64,000 nt of DNA. It comes from Phytopythium helicoides. Lineage: Eukaryota > Oomycota > Peronosporomycetes > Pythiales > Pythiaceae. A program made the translations under genes and the position numbers. A model generated the notes under the pieces. The model did not search any database. It had not been told where the DNA came from and saw nothing but the letters and a program-made list of their open reading frames with translations. The stretch is taken from contig JANFNE010000013.1 of the NCBI GenBank assembly GCA_024867545.1, forward strand, positions 744,001 through 808,000, written 5' to 3'. Of the stretch, positions 9,108 through 18,832 are shown piece by piece. Every line of letters begins with the position of its first letter. The first letter of the stretch is position 1.

Positions 9108-11796
9108 CTAGGCTGAACAGTACCGCGAGAGGAAGTTGAACCTAGCAGATACCTCGTCAGGTGGTAGGCGCATTTGCCGCGCAAGTGCTGCAACTTTTTG
9201 AGCGAGCGGTATGCGATGGAAAACAGATGATGATGGCGACGAGCACGCAGTGGAAGCCATTAGTGACTCTCCGTGCACCTGGCACCAACTCTCAACTTTT
9301 GTTGCAATAGCTTCGAGTTCGGCACGTTTCTTGGAGGCGCGGTCCTCGCCTTTGCCGTATGCGTCTGCGAATCCCAGAAACAATGCGGACGTCGTACCTT
9401 CGCATGGTGAGCGGTAATTGTTTCGAATAAACGGGTGCCGTAGTAGCTGGGCAGCACTCGGACGAGCGTGTGGGTTCTTTTGGAGGCATTGGTCCACAAA
9501 GTCGCACAGCTCGGGCGAGAAGTTTGGCCCAAAGTCCTGTAAGCGCGGGGATGGCTTCTCCTGCACCGCATGCACGACACCCCAGTAGCCGTCTTGGGTT
9601 GGGACTGGTAGCCTGCCGATGGCATATGCCATCACCGCTAGACCAAAAGACCAAATGTCGGATGGATACGAGTACATGCCACCGCTGATGCGCTCTGGTG
9701 CCATATAGCTGGAGCATAGCAGAGATATTAGCTGGTGCGCTCAGTCAAATTAACTTGCACACATCAGTCACATACAGTAAAGTCCCCGTGAATGTCGTGG
9801 CCTTGGCTAGTGTGCTCTCAAGATCACGAGAAATGCCGAAATCCGAAATCTAGTTAGATCCCCGAGCAAGTTAGCTTTGCTATACTTGCAAGATGCGGAA
9901 TATTGTTGCTATGACGTACCTTTACTTGCCCTGCATGGTTGATCAGCATGTTGCTCAGCTTGATATCACGATGCAGTTGATGGTGCTCGTGCAAGAATGT
10001 TAAACCGCGCAAGCCGCAATACGCGAGGTTAGCGATGGCAGCCTCAGGAGCTCCGGTACCGCCTGTAGAGCGCATACAGTCCTCCACCGAGCCACCGTCC
10101 ATATACTCGAGGACAATGGAGACTGATCCAGCTTCAGGATTTGTGAAAGCGTCATAAAATATAACGAGCTCCTCGCACGCAGCCTCGACACCCGTATCCG
10201 CTTCGGCAATCGGAACATAGTTCACGTACAGCGATTTGAGCTCCCGCACCATTTGATGGCGCTTCTTCTGATCATAAACGCGGATAACCTTGACCGCCAC
10301 GAGCTTGAATGTTGGCAAGTACAATGCCTTGTACACTTTCCCACCCGCTCCATGTCCCAACTCGTTCAGAATGAGAAGATATTCCCGAGTACCCATTGAT
10401 GTTGACGGTGGTGACGTCGTTGATGCTGTAGACGACGCGATCGAGCTTGAAGTGGCACTAGAGGGAGTAGACACAGCTTCTTCCTTTCTTAGTACTCGAT
10501 TTCGCGTATGAAACGGCACATTCGCAATGCCATTTGTCTTTACATCACACTCGTCAGATCAGATCAGCATTCCCATCGAGCTACATCAAAGCAACTCACA
10601 TTGATCTCGAAGCCTTGCGTTTGCAGTCGCCCCTCAGCGGAAAAGTCAAATGAGGCAGCAAGGACGCTCTCCTCGTGCTTAACCTGTAACATGTCAAGAT
10701 CCAATGCCCCGATACCCACGAGCTGTCGCTTCCCAATTGATGATGGGTTACTGGGTGGCGCTCCAGTTGATATTGGAGCAGGTGGCGGTGTGCCGACGTC
10801 AATCTTGAGAGAAGTTGCGCCAAGAAACATGCTACGACTTCGCTTCTCGGTCACCACCTGAGGGCCTAGACCGCCCTTATTCCCAATGGTGAGGGGCGAT
10901 GACGGATCCACGGCTGCTCCAGGAAATGCCGATCGACGACGCAGAACCCGTCCACGAGCGTCGTCGCCAGTTTGTCCATGTGCCAAACGCGCTCGCAGTG
11001 CTGCGACTGGCGAGAAGCTGCTTTCGACATTGCTTGCGTCGACGTCTGAGGCCACGTCGACGTGGAGATTGAGCCCCATCCTGCTTGCTGTACCCAGGGC
11101 TTGCGCACCATCCGGCAGTCGTCGGGCAGTTGGCTCGCTTGTATCCTGCGCCTCTCGCAGCTTCTGGGCCTCCCTCTGCAGCTTCTTTTTGAGTGCTCGA
11201 GACGCCGAGCACGTCGCTGCATCCAGGAACGCGTCCACCTTCCCGCTCTCAAGCAGCGCCCTGCCGTCCAGCCCCAGCGTCTCCGCATCTTGTACAAACA
11301 CGTCCAGGTCGTTGTCTCTCAGCCACCGGCCGACGTCCTCGAGCCCCCACGCTTCGACTGCATCTTCATCTCCCCCTCCTTCCTCCGTTGCTCCCTTCAC
11401 AGCCACCGACGACGCCCCAAACGCCGGGGAAACCGCGCCGCCGCCCGCAATCCTCGCGCGCACGTGCAGCTGGAGCTTCCCCTTACGGTGCCGGTGGGCG
11501 TCGCACGCCGCGCAGTACACAAGCCCACAGGCGTCACACTCGAGCCGCGCGCGGCTGCGCTCGCACTCGTCGCACAGCTGCGCGCCGCTCGCGCGCTGCG
11601 CCACCGAGTCGCCCTCGTCCTCACCTTGAAGTTGGCGCTCGAGGCCGCCGCGCGCGCAGTTCTCGGCCCCAGAAGCTCGCAGAAGCGGCGACGGCGCGCG
11701 CTCCAGCGCCAGCGCCTTGTCCAGCGGCGCTCGCGAGCCGCAGAGCCGCGCGTCGCCCCCACGAGCGGCCGCGAGCGGCGCCACCGGCGTCTCCAT
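9108..11796 (-). CDS. B-box / SAM / MAPKK-like protein kinase
   Basis: Four exons give an 829-aa protein: 11796-10600, 10537-9920, 9849-9776 and 9708-9108. The introns are 62, 70 and 67 bp with GT..AG ends, and the joined length divides by three. A B-box-type zinc finger lies at about residues 75-113 (CDEC...CDAC...CAAC...H). A SAM-like helical domain follows at about 146-215. A STE/MAP2K-type kinase domain starts near residue 452: Gly loop GHGAGGKVY, Lys in VAVKVI, catalytic loop HRDIKLSN, DFG as DFGIS, and YMAPER. The second intron lies just before the DFG motif and the third just before YMAPER. The role is presumably in a MAP kinase-like cascade, with the B-box and SAM as docking modules. 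The gene is divergent from a TKL kinase 321 bp away. The substrate cannot be read from sequence. Confidence 0.85.
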
Positions 11797-12117
11797 GAGG
11801 CGGGGATCGCAGATTGGCGTCCTGGAAAGATCCACCCGCTCCCTCGACCTGATTGGTCTAAATCCAAATGTAAAATAATAAATTGATGATAGATTTATAG
11901 AATACAAATGGAGATATTTGGCTTCGAAGTAGCTATTCGTAAAGCAGTACATATACATTATAGAGGGGTTTTCAGTCGATTTTGGATGAGCGGATGGGTA
12001 CGCATTGCGCTTCTCCGCCCAGCAACTCACTCACTCGGCGATCTTCCCGGTCCAAGGCAAGCTCAGGCCGAAGACGCAAGCGCAAGCTCGAGGCGCTATA
12101 GCAGTTGCGGGCACGGT
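11797..12117. promoter_or_regulatory. Short divergent promoter between two kinase genes
   Basis: This 321-bp interval separates the start codons of the minus-strand B-box/SAM kinase and the plus-strand TKL kinase. Its middle (about 11865-11960) is AT-rich compared with the GC-rich coding flanks. A bidirectional promoter is inferred from gene arrangement; no defined element was identified. Confidence 0.45.
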
Positions 12118-13755
12118 ATGGCCTCGTGCGTCAAGGTGGCGGCGGAGCTGACGCTCGACGTCGTGGGCTTCGGGCTCGGCTCGATTGTGGTCGCGGCGGT
12201 CGAGGCCGCGTACAACATGCTGCAGGACATTCGGGTGGAGCGCGAGCGCTGCCGCGTGGTGGTGCGGCGCATGGAGGAGCTGCTGGTGCTGCTGCGGCAA
12301 GTTGAGAGCGAGAACCCGCGGTCCGAGCTGACCGTGCTCTCGCGGTTCAAAGGCGTCATCTATACTTTCAACACCGACATTGCTAGGTTCAAGGGGCGAA
12401 TGGTCCTGGTGCAGTGGGCACGCAACGACAAGCTTGTCGGGCTGCTTGACTCGATCGAGGAGGAGATCAACTATTTGGTCAAGATGCTCACGATCGAGGG
12501 CACCGCCAAGACCCACTCGCAGCTCCTGACCCTTGAAACAAACGTGGAGTTGATTGGGAAATCCATGGGGGTTCAAATGGTGAAGCGCCCGAAGGGACTC
12601 ACGCAAAGCGAAATCGAGGAAGAGCGCGAAGAGAAGGATATCATGTCGGCTATCCGAAATCCCAAAGTGATTGAAAATGAGGTCAAGAGCAAGAACGCTG
12701 TCGAGGATCTCTACATGTTGAAGCACAAGCTCCAGTTTAACCGCCAAGGATATTCGACGAGAAAGCTGAACGCTATGGACGAAATGTTCGAGATGGCCAA
12801 GAAGGCTGCGGGTGTGAAAGACCTTGAGGTTCCGCGCTGGTTTATTTCGAGCGATGACATCGAGATCATCGGCGAGTCGTTCGCGGAAGGCTCGTACGGT
12901 AGAGTGTATCATGCTCGGTGGAATTTCGCACCGGTTGTTGTCAAGGAGCTCCTTGAGCAGAGTTTGACAAAGCGATTCTTCAAGGAGGTCAAGGTTTGGA
13001 AGACACTAGAAAACCCGCACATCGTGAAACTCTACGGCGCGAATCACGTCGCGGACTCTCCCTTCTTCGTGAGCGAGGACTGTACGAACGGGAATTTGAT
13101 CGACTTTCTAAATGACAACAAGTCCCAGCTGTGGCGACTGTTGTTCGAAGCTGCTGTCGGGATTCTTTACCTGCACAGTCAGAATGTGATCCACGGCGAC
13201 CTCAAGTGCAATGACATCCTCATCGGTGCTGATGGTCTCGCCAAGATCACGGATTTTGGCTTCTCTTTCATCCGTCAGCAGTCCGCCAGCCTGAGCCAAA
13301 AGACGACGGAGGATGAGATCCGTAATAAGGCGCCTGAACTCCTCTCCATCGGTCCACACGCATACCTCGGCACCAAAGACGCCTCTACAGATCGCGAAGG
13401 CAAGCTGGATGCGAGGAACCCTCGGTTTGCGTCCGACGTCTATTCGTTTGGTCTCTGCGTCTTTGAAGCCTTCACCGGAGAGTCTCCGTTCGGAACCATG
13501 GGTGAGGACGAAATCATGGAGAAGCTCGACAGTGACGACCCTCTTCCCGATCGACCAGAGGAAATGAACGACACAATTTGGACGTTTGTGAAGGAGATGC
13601 TTGCGTTCGACCTGGTGCAGCGGCCGACCATACGCGAGGTCGTCACCACACTAAAGCTCTTTGCCGAGCTGTGCCCTGTGTGTGAAGGTGGAAAGACACT
13701 CGATCCAGCAGCTTGCTGTGTCTGCGGGAGTCCCGACAGTGACTCAGCGCCGTAG
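12118..13755 (+). CDS. TKL-type protein kinase, altered catalytic loop
   Basis: A 545-aa intronless protein. The start at 12118 (MASCVKV) was chosen although the frame extends upstream, because the extension runs through AT-rich intergenic sequence. Residues 1-230 are mostly helical, with an early hydrophobic stretch. The kinase domain begins near 248: Gly loop EGSYGRVYHARW, Lys276 in VVVKELL, HGDLKCND, Asp379 in TDFGFSF, and KAPELL. In the catalytic loop the usual metal-binding Asn of HRDLKxxN is Asp366, so activity may be reduced or atypical. HGD in place of HRD is common in oomycete TKL kinases. The C-terminus has a small Cys cluster (CPVC...CCVCG) that could bind zinc. Function in signalling is inferred from family. 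Confidence 0.85.
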   Translation: MASCVKVAAELTLDVVGFGLGSIVVAAVEAAYNMLQDIRVERERCRVVVRRMEELLVLLRQVESENPRSELTVLSRFKGVIYTFNTDIARFKGRMVLVQWARNDKLVGLLDSIEEEINYLVKMLTIEGTAKTHSQLLTLETNVELIGKSMGVQMVKRPKGLTQSEIEEEREEKDIMSAIRNPKVIENEVKSKNAVEDLYMLKHKLQFNRQGYSTRKLNAMDEMFEMAKKAAGVKDLEVPRWFISSDDIEIIGESFAEGSYGRVYHARWNFAPVVVKELLEQSLTKRFFKEVKVWKTLENPHIVKLYGANHVADSPFFVSEDCTNGNLIDFLNDNKSQLWRLLFEAAVGILYLHSQNVIHGDLKCNDILIGADGLAKITDFGFSFIRQQSASLSQKTTEDEIRNKAPELLSIGPHAYLGTKDASTDREGKLDARNPRFASDVYSFGLCVFEAFTGESPFGTMGEDEIMEKLDSDDPLPDRPEEMNDTIWTFVKEMLAFDLVQRPTIREVVTTLKLFAELCPVCEGGKTLDPAACCVCGSPDSDSAP

Positions 13756-14653
13756 TTGGGGCACAATTTGAATCGCTGATGGGTGCACAGTACAGTATGT
13801 GCTCGAGTTCACTGCACTTTGGCACGGCCCGTCGACCAGTCCAACTCCACACCACTGTTTATGCCCCGACTTCAAGGACGGCAATCGAGGACAGAGGCGA
13901 GGCGCCGCGCTGCGGCATCCACGCGATCCAAGATGCGTTTACTCGACTCTAGTATCAGCGCTGCTACAAATGAGCTTCACGACGCAGCGTGCGCCGCAAC
14001 GGTGTGGCAAATCCTCAAGAGCTAAAGAGGTTCTGTAAATTCGTCATAGAGGGTTTGTAGAGCGATCGACTCAGCGATGACTTCAGCCAAGTTCGCTTCT
14101 CTTGCTCAAAGGGCTCTTGAAGGCTGTGGCGCATAGCGGCGCTGCTTCGATTGCTTCAGCACGCGTAGTGAGTCTGTCAATGCAGCGTGAGCAACGATTT
14201 GCTTTCTGAATAAACAATCAATAAAATAAATTCATCTTAAGAATATCATCCAAATTAACAGGATTTTTACATAGTAATAAAATAATCTAATTCAATATAA
14301 TAGACAATATATAAATTACCAGAGTTTTTCAAATCAGGCTGGCATTCGGTTCGAGGCGTGTGTGATGAGCATCGGGCTGTGAACTTCAACCAGTTGGTGC
14401 GACCGCAAAAGGGACGAGTGGCCGATTATGCAGGACTCGCCACGCTCCATGTGCCCGCTGCTTGCATTGCCATGCGTCTCGCACTGCGTTGTCGAGTGTC
14501 TCGCACTTGAATTCACAACCAGCACATCTCCGCCCGCCTTGGGCTCTCGCGTGGCAGGAGAATGAGCTCATTCAGCAACTCGCGCTCACACCGAACAATC
14601 GGCGTCCTTCCACTCGTCCAGCACTCAAGCTACGAACTCCACGCCTTCAAGCC
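13756..14653. other. Intergenic with AT-rich segment
   Basis: No gene was recognised. Positions 14205-14330 are strongly AT-rich with repeated AATAAA-like strings, which could serve as 3' processing signals of the upstream kinase gene. The last ~190 bp are open in frame with the thioesterase gene but look like 5' UTR. Confidence 0.45.
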
Positions 14654-15874
14654 ATGAAGATCTCCAGCCTCGCCAGCCTCTTGCTCGCTGCCATCGCTGC
14701 TGCCTCCATGCAGATGGACGGCGTTCACGCCGGCCTTTCGTGTGGCGACGCCGGTGTCGTTGACTCTTCTAGCGCTTCGGCTGGTTCTGCCAGCGCCTCT
14801 GGCGAGTACTCGGCTAGTGGGAGTGATGCATCTTCAAGCTCTGATGCTAGCTCGTCCGGTGTCTCTGCTGGCAGCAAGCTCCCGATTTTCTACTTCCACG
14901 GCTCGAACGGCAACGCGGCCAACAGCGCCAACTACCGCGCGAACCTCACGGCCGAGGGCCGCACGTTCGTGACGCTCGACTTTTGCTCCGACGCGTGCAG
15001 CACGTCCACGGGCCTCAAGAAGCAGGCTGAACTCGGCGTTGCTCAGGTGCGCGAGGTCATCGCCAACAACACGGAGCTGTTCGAAGACGGCTACATCTTC
15101 ATCGCGCACTCACAAGGTGGATCGGTCGCCAAGTTCGTGATCGAGGAGATGGACGAGCACAAGGTCAAGACGTTCGTGAGTCTGGCCGCGAGCGCCAACG
15201 GCCGCTTCTACGGCCCGCAGGTGGGCGATGACGTCGCGCTCAACACGTTCATGAGCTTCTTCGCGTCGCAGGTGCCGACGAGCGTGCTCAACGTGAGCAC
15301 TTACGCGCAGGACAAGAGCACGTGGCGTGGAGAATTCCAGCGCGATCTCATGGAGGCCGTGCTTGGGTACCCCGCAGGCCAGGACAGCATCCCGCTGTTC
15401 AACCAGCTGCGCTCGCCGTACGAGGAGCCGTGGCTTGAGGTCAACACGGTCTTCCCGCTGTACAACAACCTCATCGACTGCTCGACGCAGGGCGAGAACG
15501 CGTCGACGTGCGAGGCCACCAAGAAGCGCTACAAGGACAACTTCATGCGCGTCGAGAACGTTCACCTGTTCGCGTCGCCCAACGACTCGATACAGGCGCC
15601 GTACCAGACGGGTCTGTACGGCGAGTACTCAACCGTGGGCAGCTACGAGGAGATCGCGAGCGAGTTTGAGAACCTCAAGGTGCTCGACATGACCGAGACG
15701 CGCGAGTACCTGGAGGACACGTACGGACTCAAGACCATGAACGAGAACGGCCAGATCCACCGCCACCTCGTACCCAACGTCGACCACAACTGCTGGAACC
15801 GCAACTCGACCGACTTTGGCTGGGCGTGCTACTGGGACCCCATCTACAGCGAGTACATCTACCCGCTCCTCTAA
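14654..15874 (+). CDS. Secreted/lysosomal palmitoyl-protein thioesterase
   Basis: A 406-aa alpha/beta hydrolase predicted to remove fatty acyl groups from S-acylated proteins. The ATG at 14654 begins a signal peptide (MKISSLASLLLAAIAAAS). A Ser-rich linker spans about residues 38-73. The hydrolase fold opens with LPIFYFHGSNGN. The nucleophile elbow is AHSQGG (Ser153), the acid is probably the Asp of SPNDS, and the base is the His of NVDHNCW. The stretch ETREYLEDTYGLKTMNENG strongly resembles the region before the catalytic His in PPT1 proteins, and this drives the call. The gene is intronless with several N-glycosylation sites. Whether it is lysosomal or exported is not decidable here. Confidence 0.85.
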   Translation: MKISSLASLLLAAIAAASMQMDGVHAGLSCGDAGVVDSSSASAGSASASGEYSASGSDASSSSDASSSGVSAGSKLPIFYFHGSNGNAANSANYRANLTAEGRTFVTLDFCSDACSTSTGLKKQAELGVAQVREVIANNTELFEDGYIFIAHSQGGSVAKFVIEEMDEHKVKTFVSLAASANGRFYGPQVGDDVALNTFMSFFASQVPTSVLNVSTYAQDKSTWRGEFQRDLMEAVLGYPAGQDSIPLFNQLRSPYEEPWLEVNTVFPLYNNLIDCSTQGENASTCEATKKRYKDNFMRVENVHLFASPNDSIQAPYQTGLYGEYSTVGSYEEIASEFENLKVLDMTETREYLEDTYGLKTMNENGQIHRHLVPNVDHNCWNRNSTDFGWACYWDPIYSEYIYPLL

Positions 15875-16230
15875 GTCGCAGCGTCCTCGATCATGAGCTT
15901 TTGCTTTCCAACAGTAGTTTTGCCAAAAAAGCACCAGCAACTAATGCAATTCCGTTTATCATCGTCATCGCCAGCAGCATCCACCGCTCACCATTCCCGT
16001 CGAAACCCGAGCAGCCCTCGCCGATCAAATCGATTGCTGCTTGAAGTGGTCATCGATTTGATTGGCATGGCGTCATCACCAAAGCTCCCCCAAATCAAGT
16101 ACAATCCCGCTTGAAACCCCAAAGTGCCCTGCTTTAGTCACATTCAACCTCGTCGCAAAGACCCCACGGTCTCACCTGCTCGCCGTTAGCCCGCCGCCCG
16201 CCACTTGCTGCTCGCCACTTGCTGCCGCTC
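15875..16230. other. Intergenic upstream of GTPase gene
   Basis: This gap holds the thioesterase 3' end and the GTPase promoter. No gene, repeat or RNA was recognised. Short direct repeats of the CCACTTGCTG type precede the GTPase start (16201-16225). Confidence 0.45.
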
Positions 16231-17612
16231 ATGGCGACGCCCACGCCCGCTGGGCTCCCGCTGTGGCCGCTCCTGGCGCTGCTGGCCGCGCTGCTCGTCG
16301 CCTCGTTCTGGATCGCCAACGCTATCGCTTGGATTCTGCAGCTGCGCCGAGCGCGTCGCATCGCGCGCAAGACCGAGCAGCTCGCGCGCCTGGGGCCTGC
16401 CGTGAGCAGGAATGGAGCTGCCAACAGCCAACAAGCCTGTCCGCCAGTGGTGCCTGTGACGATCCTCACGGGGTTTCTTGGGGCGGGCAAGACGACGCTG
16501 CTGAATCGTATCTTGCTGGCGCCGGACGTGCCGTTCAAGGTCATGGTGCTCGAGAACGAGGTGGGCGCCATCAGCATTGACCACGCGCTGCTGCAGCGCC
16601 CTCGGCGGCTCTCGGAGCAGAGGGCGGGGGCGAGCGATGATGGAATTTATGTGCTGCAGAATGGCTGCATGTGCTGCCTCTCGCGCGGCACCCGCAACGT
16701 CTCGGAGCTCGAGCGCATCGTTGACTACCTGCTGCGCATCTCGAACGAGAAGGGCTTTGACTATCTTGTAGTTGAGACCACGGGACTCGCGGATCCTGGA
16801 CCGATCATTGAAACTTTCTTGCGGCTTCGCGCCTCGCGATTCCGGTTGGACGCGATCGTCGCCATGGTCGACGCACACTCGACGCAGAGATACTGGAGCG
16901 AGGCAACCGGCAATTTCAAGTTCCCAGTTGAGCTCCAGCGACAGCTGCTGTACGCTGACACGGTCGCGCTGAACAAGGTGGATCTAGCTGGAGGTGAAGA
17001 GATCACGCGGCTCGAGCGCGCCATCGGCAAAATCAACGAAGAGGCAACGGTGTACCAGTGCCGCAACGCGGACCTTGATCTGACGCAGATCATTAACGTG
17101 AACACGTTTGACGCAGTCAAGTTCCGGCAAGCGGCTGGGAAAGAACTTGTGAACGATGAAGAGGATGGCAGCCTCGACATCTGGACTCGCGGATTCCACA
17201 CAGATGGCATCGTGACGGTGCACTTTGAGGCAGATGCTTCAGTTGACATTGCCGCGTTCAGCGAGTGGTGAGTAGCCGACACCTCATGTGATATTATCGA
17301 GTACTGCTAACGATAATCGCAATGCAATGCAGGTTGACGGGAGTTGTAAATCGCTACAGCAAGGCAGAAGTGTTGCGCATCAAGGGAATCTTGTCCGTGG
17401 AGGGTGAGGATGCCAAGTGCGTCGTTCAATGCGTGCTCGACACGTACACGATCGCTCCGTCTGCTGGAAATTGGGAAAAGGAAGAACGACGAGCGTCCAA
17501 GCTCGTAATGATCGGTGAGCAACTTGATCGTGAAGAACTTGAAGATGGATTCCGGCGATGTCTCGTGGGCAATCAAGAGATTGGCGCTACGGAGCCGAAA
17601 AAGGAGCGCTAA
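16231..17612 (+). CDS. COG0523 (CobW/CbiP-type) G3E GTPase with N-terminal membrane anchor
   Basis: Two exons (16231-17267 and 17333-17612, 65-bp intron) encode 438 aa. The ATG at 16231 is used; 16219 is only a TTG. G3E-family features are clear: Walker A GFLGAGKTTLL near residue 80, the metal-binding GCMCC near 146, VETTGLADPGP, and NKVD near 248. A CobW C-terminal domain spans the intron. Family members act as metal (often zinc) chaperones or insertases powered by GTP. Residues ~8-34 form a strongly hydrophobic helix followed by Arg-rich sequence, suggesting a membrane-anchored protein with a cytosolic or organelle-facing GTPase. That is atypical for the family. The target metal protein is unknown. 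Confidence 0.88.
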
Positions 17613-18028
17613 AGCGCGATTTTGAGTGGCATGATGAGAATGCGCATCATTGATGGGGACGCACTTTTATTCTAGCAGAGTCAATTTCGAACTCTATTCG
17701 TCCAATACATAGTTTTTTGCTGGCTATGGCATGCCGATGGTATGGTCGCGCTTTGTGATAGCGCCAGCACCGATGATTTCGCATGCGATTTGTCCCTCAA
17801 ACATGGCATCAGCAATGCGGTTGACGCTGCATGGGTGTCTAACACGATGCACTCGGGGCCACGACCTGGCCACAAACACCACACAAGCATGCGAGCGTGA
17901 TCATGTGATTGTCGCCGATCCCAACTTGCTCGAGGAAGAGAGAGTTTCCTGGATGTGACGTGAAGCGAACTTTCTTGAGCTGTGAGCAAAATATGGTGCG
18001 TCGCAGTGATTTGCATTCCTCATCACCT
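17613..18028. other. Intergenic, convergent
   Basis: The interval lies between the 3' ends of the GTPase gene (plus) and the Cys-motif gene (minus). No gene or repeat was recognised. Confidence 0.45.
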
Positions 18029-18832
18029 TCACGGCTCAATGAACAACCGATTGAGACACTCAATGTCTTCGTCTTGGAGCGGAACCGGGTAACGGAATGG
18101 CTCGAATTCTGGCACAGTCGCGGAAGTTGTCTGTGGCGGAGCGACGAGCGCTACTGGAGGGGCTTGGATCGGTTCTAGAATCGTAGGAGCAGGACTGGAG
18201 GCTGACGATGGAGTAGATAAGGCAGAAGCAGCCGAGTTGACACTTGTAGAACGCAGTAGAGCTGGTGCCGCACTAAGTGGAACACCGTGGTTGACAGCGT
18301 AGTGTACGGCAAGCACGTTCTGCGTTCCACTAGCGATAGGAGCGGCCACTCTGGGCACTCCAGCAACAGGTAGCAGTCCTCCGGAAGTCCCTGCAGCTCC
18401 TCCTGAGACCACAACAGCTGCAGCTAAGGCGGCCGCTTGCTCTCGCTGCGCCTGGAGACTCTTGAGTCTCGACTGGATCCTCTTGTGCTTGAGCCGTTGC
18501 TCGAGTCGCCGCTGGTACTGGTTGGCAGAGTCTCTGTGCATCTCGCAGAACTTGTGCAGCTGGCCATTGTTCTTTACCGCGCGCTTGTTGTAGCAGCGCT
18601 TGTTGGGGTATCTGCATGCGTCGGGCGGGTGCTCGGCGGCTACTGCCGCTCTCCTCGCGGCTGCGGCCGACCTCGCGCTGCTGGCACTGGCTGTCGCGTT
18701 GGTCGGCGTAGCTGTCGTCGACGAGCTCGCGGAGCCTGTGGACCGCCGCCTTCGCAGCGGCAGCTTCTGGTCTGCGCGCTGCTCCATGATGGCGTTGATG
18801 GCCGGCGCTTCGGCCAGAGCCGCTTTTGTCAT
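18029..18832 (-). CDS. Hypothetical protein with C-x6-C-x15-C-x2-H motif
   Basis: A 267-aa intronless protein of unknown function. Residues 1-70 are Ala/Ser/Thr-rich with basic clusters. A compact motif follows: Cys73, Cys80, Cys96, His99, with the signature NNGQLHKFCEMHR. This would suit a small zinc-binding or nucleic-acid-binding module. A strongly basic helix rich in Arg/Lys/Gln lies directly behind it. The middle is Ala/Pro/Ser-rich, and the C-terminus is a conserved-looking acidic patch (DEDIECLNRLF). From general recollection this Cys/His signature recurs in many oomycete proteins, but it could not be checked here. A nuclear regulatory role is a guess. Confidence 0.65.
   Translation of the reverse strand: MTKAALAEAPAINAIMEQRADQKLPLRRRRSTGSASSSTTATPTNATASASSARSAAAARRAAVAAEHPPDACRYPNKRCYNKRAVKNNGQLHKFCEMHRDSANQYQRRLEQRLKHKRIQSRLKSLQAQREQAAALAAAVVVSGGAAGTSGGLLPVAGVPRVAAPIASGTQNVLAVHYAVNHGVPLSAAPALLRSTSVNSAASALSTPSSASSPAPTILEPIQAPPVALVAPPQTTSATVPEFEPFRYPVPLQDEDIECLNRLFIEP

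Noticed and set aside
10886..11886. Plus-strand frames of 200-270 codons opposite the B-box/SAM kinase exon
   Set aside because: Low-complexity Ser/Arg/Pro translations antisense to a well-supported exon.
12031..12912. Long minus-strand open frame (293 codons) opposite the TKL kinase
   Set aside because: It is the shadow of a GC-rich coding sequence; composition is His/Leu/Arg-rich with no domain, while the plus-strand frame has clear kinase motifs.
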